Shown here one piece after another: positions 51,172-55,992 of a stretch of DNA of 55,992 bases. The stretch's first letter is position 1. Each line of letters starts with the position of its first letter. The stretch is from Sheuella amnicola (GTDB lineage Bacteria; Pseudomonadota; Gammaproteobacteria; Burkholderiales; Burkholderiaceae_B): assembly GCF_010499255.1 (NCBI RefSeq), contig NZ_JAAGRN010000012.1, forward strand, positions 1 to 55,992. The letters are read 5' to 3'. The position numbers and the translations under genes are program-made. The notes below the pieces were generated by a model. That model was not told the DNA's origin. It saw only the letters and a program-made list of their open reading frames with translations, and ran no database searches.

Positions 51172-54100
51172 ATGTGGAAAATGTTTCGCAAAGCTCTCTC
51201 GGAAAAAAGGCTTTATTTTCTATTTGGAGTACTGAGTGTATTTGCGTTAATTAACCACGCACACGCTGTCGTCGATGACATTTGCCCTGTACAGATTCTT
51301 AGTGGCACGCGATTTTCTACTGTTTCAGTTGCCTCAACTGCCAACTGTGCAGTCACTATTTCTAGCGGAGCAGCCCTATCCCCCCCCTCGGGCAATGCCA
51401 TTTTGGCGGGCGGCGCGGGTTCTACAGTAGTAAATGATGGAACAATCACCGGGTACATCGGGTTAAGAAACTCATCCCCTGGGATTAGCATCTTCACAAA
51501 CTCCAGCACTGGTGTCATAAACACTTCAAATACCAGCATTTGGAACTCTAACTCTACTATCACAACTTTTAACAACAGTGGATCTATCACTAGCAATAAC
51601 GATGCATTTTCGAACCGAGGTAACGTAACAAACTTAATAAATACAGGTTCAATTAAAGGAGGTAACGTTTCTGGCGGAGCTGGCTCCGCAATAAAGAACA
51701 GCGATGGTACGTTAATAGGCACCGTCACAAATTTAACGAATACCGGTGCATTAAGCTCAGGAGGATCTGGCTATGGTATTTACAATTTTCTTGATAAGGG
51801 ATCTGTTTTAAATCTCAATAATGGTCAAGGTGGAGACAGTACGACACCAAGCACAACCGCACTAAAGCACTGGGGACCACTTCCGACCAACTACAATCTC
51901 ATCGTCACTTCAACCGCAAAATACGGTCAACTTGCAGCCACCAGTCCTTCCGGTTCAATCACTTTTGGTATTTATTCTGGTGGTGTATCGGGTGTCCCAG
52001 CCTCCACGTTAGTGGCAGGCACATACACAAACGTTTTTACTGGACTGAATGAACTCAACATTCCAGGAGCAACTTCTGGCACTTATGGTACTTACAATTG
52101 GTCCCTTACTAGGATAGGCACAAACTGGGATCTCATTGTTACTTGCGCTAGTGGTTGTGGCGGAGGTAGCAGTAGCAACAGCTCTAGCGGTAGCAGCAGT
52201 AGCTCAAGCACAACCAACATCACATCCAATCAATCAGTCCAACTATCCAGCGTTGGCTCAACAGCCAATCCCGTTTTAGACGGCGGAACGCTGTTGCTTG
52301 GTGCAGGCGAATCTTCATCTCAGCGTTTTAGCGTAACCAACAATAACGGCTGGATCACTTCAGCTGCTAAGAGTAAATCTACGTTGTCTGGCGGATTTAC
52401 TGGCGCAGGTGCTTTGACTTTTAATGGCACAGGCAAAACGGTTTTGGTTGGCGCAAGTTCCCACACCGGTGGAACGACCGTTTCACAAGGTGCGCTAGAG
52501 TTACAGAACGGCTCACTGGGTTCGGGTTCAGTAACTGTGGCAACTGGCGCCGAACTTCGCGGTTCAGGCACGATTGATGGCGAAGTTCAAGTATTTGGAC
52601 TGCTCAAGCCTGGTAACTCACCAGGCTATCTGGCGATGAACTCATCTGTAACGATGAACAGTGGGTCAACATTCCAGCAAGATATCGCAGGAACCATACA
52701 AGCCAGCCAACTAACCCCCATTGGTGCGACGGGTTATTACTCGTTTATGAACATCACCAATGGTCAGTTCATCATCAACTCAGGTTCCATTCTCAAGCCT
52801 ATGCTACAGAACCTGTTTAGCACTGATGAATCTGGCTACGGTAGCACCCCCTACACACCTAAACTGGGCGACCAGTTCCGAATCATTACGGCGGCAGGTG
52901 GCATCAACGGTCGATTCTCAAGCCTAGTTCAACCAGATGGTCTGGCTTCAGGCACACAGTTCGTGTCGTTCTACAACATGAATAGCAGCAATAGCTTGGA
53001 TTTGGCTGTTGTTCCATCGTCATATAAGACCACAATTTCATCTGCTTCAGGCAACAGAAACGCACAGTCTGTAGGCTGGGTGTTAGATCAAATCACACAA
53101 GCCAATACATCAGGCACATCTACTTCCATCCAAGACAAGCTGCTCTACAGCATCTCGAATCAAACGTCAGGCTCTGGTATTGCCTCTTACGCACAAAGCT
53201 TGGCAGGTGAAGTCTATGCCGCCGCAGTAGCAACCATCGCTCAAACCACTCAGCGTGTTCAACAAGCAGTATTGACACGATTGGGGGACACGATGGGTCT
53301 TGGATTGCCTAATTCGATGACCAATGCTGCGGGCAATACCGCGTTGATGAATACCACCAACACAGCATTGAATGGTGGTGTGGCATCTTCTGCGGTCAGC
53401 ACGAATCCAAATGTCAATCCAGCAAACGAGTCGTTTTCCAACGGCAATGTCTGGGGTGAACTGGCTTACCAGAAAGGCAATCGCGCAAGTGACAGCTACT
53501 CAGGTGGTTGGAACAGCAATCTGTATCAACTGGTGTTTGGCTCGGATTTCATTAAAGCAAACGGTTTAACCGTAGGCGGTGGTTTTGCGCTCTCCAGCAC
53601 CACGTTGAATCCAACTTATGGCTCGGGTACGATTCAGCAAGGCTCACTCTTTGCTTACGGCAAAATGCCTGTAAAAGAATACGTGGTCGATGCCATGGCA
53701 AGCTTTGGCTTGAACTCAAGCAATCTGTCACGTGGCGACATTACGAACTTGAGCGGCGGCTTTAGTAACAAGAGTATTAATGGCAATGATGCGCTGATCA
53801 GCTTGGGATTAAGTCGTCCGATTGATCTGGACACCAACTTGCGTGTCACGCCATTCGCTCGTGTCATTTGGCAGATGGTCACACAGTCCAGTGTCAATGA
53901 AGGTGACGTGGCTTCGGCACTGAGCGTCAATAGCTACACAGGCAATGGTGTACGTGGTGTGATTGGTGCGGCGGTGGGCTCCAAAACCAACAATCCAATG
54001 ACCGAGAAATACACCTACCGTGCTTATGTTGGTGTCGGTGCTGACTCATCAGGACTGCTGAATCCAACGATGAATGCTTCGCTGGCTGGATTGTCCACCA

Positions 54101-54261
54101 GCATCACCACACCAAATGCTGGTGCGGCATTTGTTCAAGCTGGTCTGTATGGCACAGCCAAGATCGCAGATAACGCTTATGCGTATGCTGGACTATCTGG
54201 CGAAGCTCGCAGTGGTCAGACTCTGGGTGCAGTGAATGTTGGTGTAAAAATTCAGTTCTAG
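51172..54261 (+). CDS. Autotransporter (type Va secretion) with PATR repeat and beta-barrel
   Basis: A 1029-residue secreted surface protein. A signal peptide of about 33 residues (hydrophobic YFLFGVLSVFALINHAHA) is followed by a Thr/Ser/Asn-rich passenger. Residues about 75-230 carry recurrent INTSNTS, TNLTNTGAL beta-helix turns, and a serine-rich linker is near 330-345. A passenger-associated transport repeat, FTGAGALTFNGTGKTVLVG and GGTTVSQGALELQNGSLG, lies near 405-450. The last ~270 residues form the autotransporter barrel, ending AVNVGVKIQF with the terminal phenylalanine required for BamA recognition. ATG 51172 has AAGG only one base away; ATG 51181 has better spacing. Adhesin or enzyme function is not indicated. 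Confidence 0.9.
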   Translation: MWKMFRKALSEKRLYFLFGVLSVFALINHAHAVVDDICPVQILSGTRFSTVSVASTANCAVTISSGAALSPPSGNAILAGGAGSTVVNDGTITGYIGLRNSSPGISIFTNSSTGVINTSNTSIWNSNSTITTFNNSGSITSNNDAFSNRGNVTNLINTGSIKGGNVSGGAGSAIKNSDGTLIGTVTNLTNTGALSSGGSGYGIYNFLDKGSVLNLNNGQGGDSTTPSTTALKHWGPLPTNYNLIVTSTAKYGQLAATSPSGSITFGIYSGGVSGVPASTLVAGTYTNVFTGLNELNIPGATSGTYGTYNWSLTRIGTNWDLIVTCASGCGGGSSSNSSSGSSSSSSTTNITSNQSVQLSSVGSTANPVLDGGTLLLGAGESSSQRFSVTNNNGWITSAAKSKSTLSGGFTGAGALTFNGTGKTVLVGASSHTGGTTVSQGALELQNGSLGSGSVTVATGAELRGSGTIDGEVQVFGLLKPGNSPGYLAMNSSVTMNSGSTFQQDIAGTIQASQLTPIGATGYYSFMNITNGQFIINSGSILKPMLQNLFSTDESGYGSTPYTPKLGDQFRIITAAGGINGRFSSLVQPDGLASGTQFVSFYNMNSSNSLDLAVVPSSYKTTISSASGNRNAQSVGWVLDQITQANTSGTSTSIQDKLLYSISNQTSGSGIASYAQSLAGEVYAAAVATIAQTTQRVQQAVLTRLGDTMGLGLPNSMTNAAGNTALMNTTNTALNGGVASSAVSTNPNVNPANESFSNGNVWGELAYQKGNRASDSYSGGWNSNLYQLVFGSDFIKANGLTVGGGFALSSTTLNPTYGSGTIQQGSLFAYGKMPVKEYVVDAMASFGLNSSNLSRGDITNLSGGFSNKSINGNDALISLGLSRPIDLDTNLRVTPFARVIWQMVTQSSVNEGDVASALSVNSYTGNGVRGVIGAAVGSKTNNPMTEKYTYRAYVGVGADSSGLLNPTMNASLAGLSTSITTPNAGAAFVQAGLYGTAKIADNAYAYAGLSGEARSGQTLGAVNVGVKIQF

Positions 54262-54361
54262 TACCTGTACAGCTATCCTCTTGTTTCTGGACGGACAATG
54301 CTTTGTAAACTTAGAGTATGTCCCTTCAGCATATTTTTCCATACAGGTGCTTCAGTACCTT

Positions 54362-55036
54362 TTAGGCTGGATTCATAGCAGAATCCTGTAAACAATTTTC
54401 CAAGTTATTATTCAAGTTCAAAACCGCTGGTGATAGCTCTTCGATGATTTGATCTGCGAATGCAGTAACGTTGTGAGTGAATTTTTCCATCGCAGATAAA
54501 TATTGCCGTTTTTCTGATTCAAGCTGAGCCTTAGGTTTGGGATAAGTTGTCTTGTAGGTATCCCTAATGCGCTCTAGCTCTTCATCAAGGATTCTACGGA
54601 TCATCGTGTATTCGTTATAAAGCTGACCTGTCGTATCTAGTTCAATGCTTGCTGCGTAAATTGCTGAATATATTTTACAGTCAACATTGGCGATATCATT
54701 TTGAACCGACTTGTACGCAGACTGTGAGCCAGTAGGTTGCCCTGTTTTGATTAAATACTTCCATAGTTCTATTGCCTCTGCTGCCTGAGCTTTGCCTGCT
54801 TCGAGATAGTCGAAAATTAATATAGCAGCTTCATCATGTGAGTTAGTTGCAATGCTATGTGCGATTTTTGTTACTTCAACGAGTACTGTATCCCTAATTG
54901 AAGATGGTAATTTATCTAGCAATTTAGGCAGCATAGGTTTTGATTGTGGATTTTTCATGATGCGACTTACCTTTTCAGCAGTAAGCTTTTCTGCATAACG
55001 GATCTGTACTGCGGGATCTATATTTAATGGTTTCAT
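54362..55036 (-). CDS. Unrecognised helical protein
   Basis: A protein of about 224 residues, predicted almost entirely alpha-helical and charged, without signal peptide or membrane span. Notable stretches are MKPLNIDPAVQIRYAEKLTAE at the start and YTMIRRILDEELERIRDTY (about residue 147), which looks coiled-coil. Starts at 55036 or 55051 are both possible; GAGAA precedes 55036. I do not recognise a family. It lies leftward, tail-to-tail with the autotransporter, and 39-bp downstream of another small unknown gene. Confidence 0.6.
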   Translation of the reverse strand: MKPLNIDPAVQIRYAEKLTAEKVSRIMKNPQSKPMLPKLLDKLPSSIRDTVLVEVTKIAHSIATNSHDEAAILIFDYLEAGKAQAAEAIELWKYLIKTGQPTGSQSAYKSVQNDIANVDCKIYSAIYAASIELDTTGQLYNEYTMIRRILDEELERIRDTYKTTYPKPKAQLESEKRQYLSAMEKFTHNVTAFADQIIEELSPAVLNLNNNLENCLQDSAMNPA

Positions 55037-55075
55037 GATTACTATTCTCATTAATGGATAATTAGTTGGTGGTTT

Positions 55076-55393
55076 TTAAACAGGTGGGTGCCAGATACGT
55101 GATCCACGGCCTTCAGAAGTCCATACACGGGTTCTTTGCCAGCCCAAGGCCATTAACTCTTTGGCGATGTTCTGGGGGTGTGGATGAGCTTTGTAGCGAC
55201 CATTGAGCTGCTTTGCTAGTTCTGTGATTGACCACGACCGCTGGCGCAGTTCAGGAGGCATTTCAGACACAAGTTTGATGATCTGGTTACGTAATGGTGT
55301 GTATGTATACACAGGTGATTGAGATGATCGTTTATCAGAAGTGCTGGCCTCTTTGCACAAATTAGCGATTTCGGCTTTTAGGTATGCATGCAT
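55076..55393 (-). CDS. Small protein with probable winged-helix domain
   Basis: A 105-residue protein. The C-terminal half (ELRQRSWSITELAKQLNG, then NIAKELMALGWQRTRVWTSEGRGSRIWHPP) has the layout of a winged helix, and this ending is common in small replication- or regulation-related proteins of plasmids and integrative elements. GGGGA lies 7 nt before the ATG at 55393. The start codon falls inside the 14-bp palindrome GTATGCATGCATAC (55382-55395), which could let the protein control its own gene. Function is not established. Confidence 0.62.
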   Translation of the reverse strand: MHAYLKAEIANLCKEASTSDKRSSQSPVYTYTPLRNQIIKLVSEMPPELRQRSWSITELAKQLNGRYKAHPHPQNIAKELMALGWQRTRVWTSEGRGSRIWHPPV

Positions 55394-55395
55394 AC
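55382..55395. promoter_or_regulatory. 14-bp palindrome over a start codon
   Basis: GTATGCATGCATAC is a perfect palindrome covering the ATG (55393-55391, minus strand) of the small winged-helix gene. A related GTATGTATAC occurs at 55301-55310 inside that gene and again at 50744-50753 in the same island. Confidence 0.45.
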
Positions 55396-55458
55396 TTCAT
55401 CCCCACAAAATGACAGGCGGTGCTCACAAAAAATCAAGTCAAAGCACCGTAGACGTAT

Positions 55459-55663
55459 AGCCCGCCATAGCGGACTAACGTCGCTAGACGTACCAAAACC
55501 ACGGCGGGCTACAACCCTTGTGTAGTAAGGCTCCCAAGCCCGCCGCAGGGGGTATAAATTTGGCGGGCTATAAAAAGCGGGCTGCAAGCCAACAAGCATA
55601 AGCATTTCAAGCCCGCTGTCCGATTTGTCAGTTGGATTCGGCGGACATAGATTTGGCGGACTA
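55459..55663. repeat. Cluster of GCCCGCC / GGCGGGC inverted repeats
   Basis: Within about 205 bp the 8-mer AGCCCGCC occurs at 55459 and 55537, its complement GGCGGGCT at 55503 and 55562, and variants AGCGGGCT at 55576 and AGCCCGCT at 55610, with further GGCGGA copies at 55640 and 55655. They can pair as several nested hairpins. The region 55394-55660 has no convincing gene. An origin, transfer site, multiple operator or REP-type repeat are all possible. Confidence 0.7.
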
Positions 55664-55992
55664 GGAACGAGCACGAAGCACCTCCTTCACCTGTTTTGCC
55701 AGTCCATTGTTATCCCGTTCTTCTGGGCTTACTGTATGGACAACAATTGATCCAAAATCGATCCCCATATCAATCACATCACGTAACTTGGATTTACTGG
55801 CCTTGAACTTTCCGTCCTTGCCCGATAAACCATCAAACTGATTTCGTGTAATCCATTGATCAGTAGTATGCGTCCGGCCAACCCATCTTGACCATCTGCC
55901 TGCGGTGCAAGTTTGGCAGTGACGGTTTTCGAAGCGTATCAGATCGTCTGTGGTTGCCAGTTGTGTGGCAGCAGATCCGTGATCTGGCGATA
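55661..55992 (-). CDS. Partial gene at window edge, C-terminal about 110 residues, zinc-ribbon-like
   Basis: The minus strand is open from the window edge to a TAG at 55661-55663, about 110 codons with no start codon in view, so the 5' part lies beyond the window. The sequence is protein-like: a CQTC pair with a GRWSRWVGRT segment (a possible half zinc ribbon), then KFKASKSKLRDVIDMGIDFG, and a charged ending EEVL-type helix (LAKQVKEVLRARS). The family is not recognised. It is upstream of the inverted-repeat cluster and in the same direction as the two small genes at 54.4-55.4 kb. Confidence 0.6.
   Translation of the reverse strand, partial: SPDHGSAATQLATTDDLIRFENRHCQTCTAGRWSRWVGRTHTTDQWITRNQFDGLSGKDGKFKASKSKLRDVIDMGIDFGSIVVHTVSPEERDNNGLAKQVKEVLRARS

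Noticed and set aside
55378-55674. 98-codon minus-strand open frame over the GCCCGCC repeat cluster.
   Set aside because: Its residues simply reflect the inverted repeats (PPNL, RRAW); it overlaps both flanking genes and lacks a start signal.
55866-55992. A second IS66 element at the right edge: GTATGCGTCCGG...TCTTGAC resembles the GTAACGGTCCGG...TCTTGAC terminus at 1428-1394, and a short minus-strand frame ends DLLPHNWQP like an IS66 transposase tail.
   Set aside because: The minus strand is open without interruption in another frame from 55990 to 55661, straight across the supposed IS end, with protein-like composition. A single 330-bp coding region explains the bases better than an insertion exactly preserving that frame.
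50101-55992. CRISPR array or phage structural genes in the island.
   Set aside because: The repeats present are short, irregularly oriented and lack spacers of constant length; no capsid, tail, terminase or Cas protein is seen.

Overview
The window reads as the chromosome of a betaproteobacterium, most likely in Burkholderiales near Alcaligenaceae. The evidence is several Bug/TctC-type periplasmic binding proteins, a narXL / narK1K2GHJI / ppiC nitrate-respiration cluster, the order gloB - methyltransferase - rnhA - dnaQ, DUF2889 and BenE genes, and moderate G+C. The species cannot be named from the sequence alone.

Left part (1-14 kb). The window opens inside an IS66-family transposase gene. 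A TerC/Alx membrane protein follows behind a very clear yybP-ykoY (manganese) riboswitch, then a small heat-shock protein with a sigma-32-like promoter and a Dps ferritin, convergent across a strong terminator. Next come a CoA-transferase, a GNAT acetyltransferase, a TPR/O-GlcNAc-transferase-like protein, an unrecognised membrane coiled-coil protein with a DUF2889 protein, PfkB, a LOG-family protein and a fumarylacetoacetase-family hydrolase.

Middle part (13-35 kb) is the nitrogen-oxide and anaerobic block. Leftward ytfE plus a hemerythrin gene are divergent from norR. The intergenic region holds three GGT-N7-ACC NorR boxes and a near-perfect sigma-54 promoter, so NO-inducible repair is readable directly. 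RibA and a degenerate ABC ATPase separate this from a class III ribonucleotide reductase operon. That operon is unusual: nrdD ends after its zinc site, and the glycyl-radical segment is a separate 67-codon gene with its own Shine-Dalgarno sequence, followed by nrdG and a Crp/Fnr regulator. Two NrdR boxes and an FNR-like palindrome precede nrdD. narXL and a carbonic anhydrase run leftward; narK1-narK2-narGHJI-ppiC run rightward.

Right core (35-50 kb) holds a lipoprotein, BenE, a YoaK-type protein, a tightly coupled operon (divergent CYTH-like protein, two-piece chromate transporter, DUF167), a Bug protein, fabI, mltD, gloB, a methyltransferase, rnhA, dnaQ, and a leftward operon of two enolase-superfamily enzymes flanking a Bug protein. 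A minus-strand terminator lies inside the coding sequence of the convergent DUF167 gene.

After tRNA-Val(CAC) at 50.03-50.10 kb the character changes to long non-coding stretches, palindromes, a G-quadruplex motif, a large autotransporter, unrecognised small genes and a GCCCGCC inverted-repeat cluster. This looks like a genomic island entered at the tRNA, although no integrase gene is visible inside the window.
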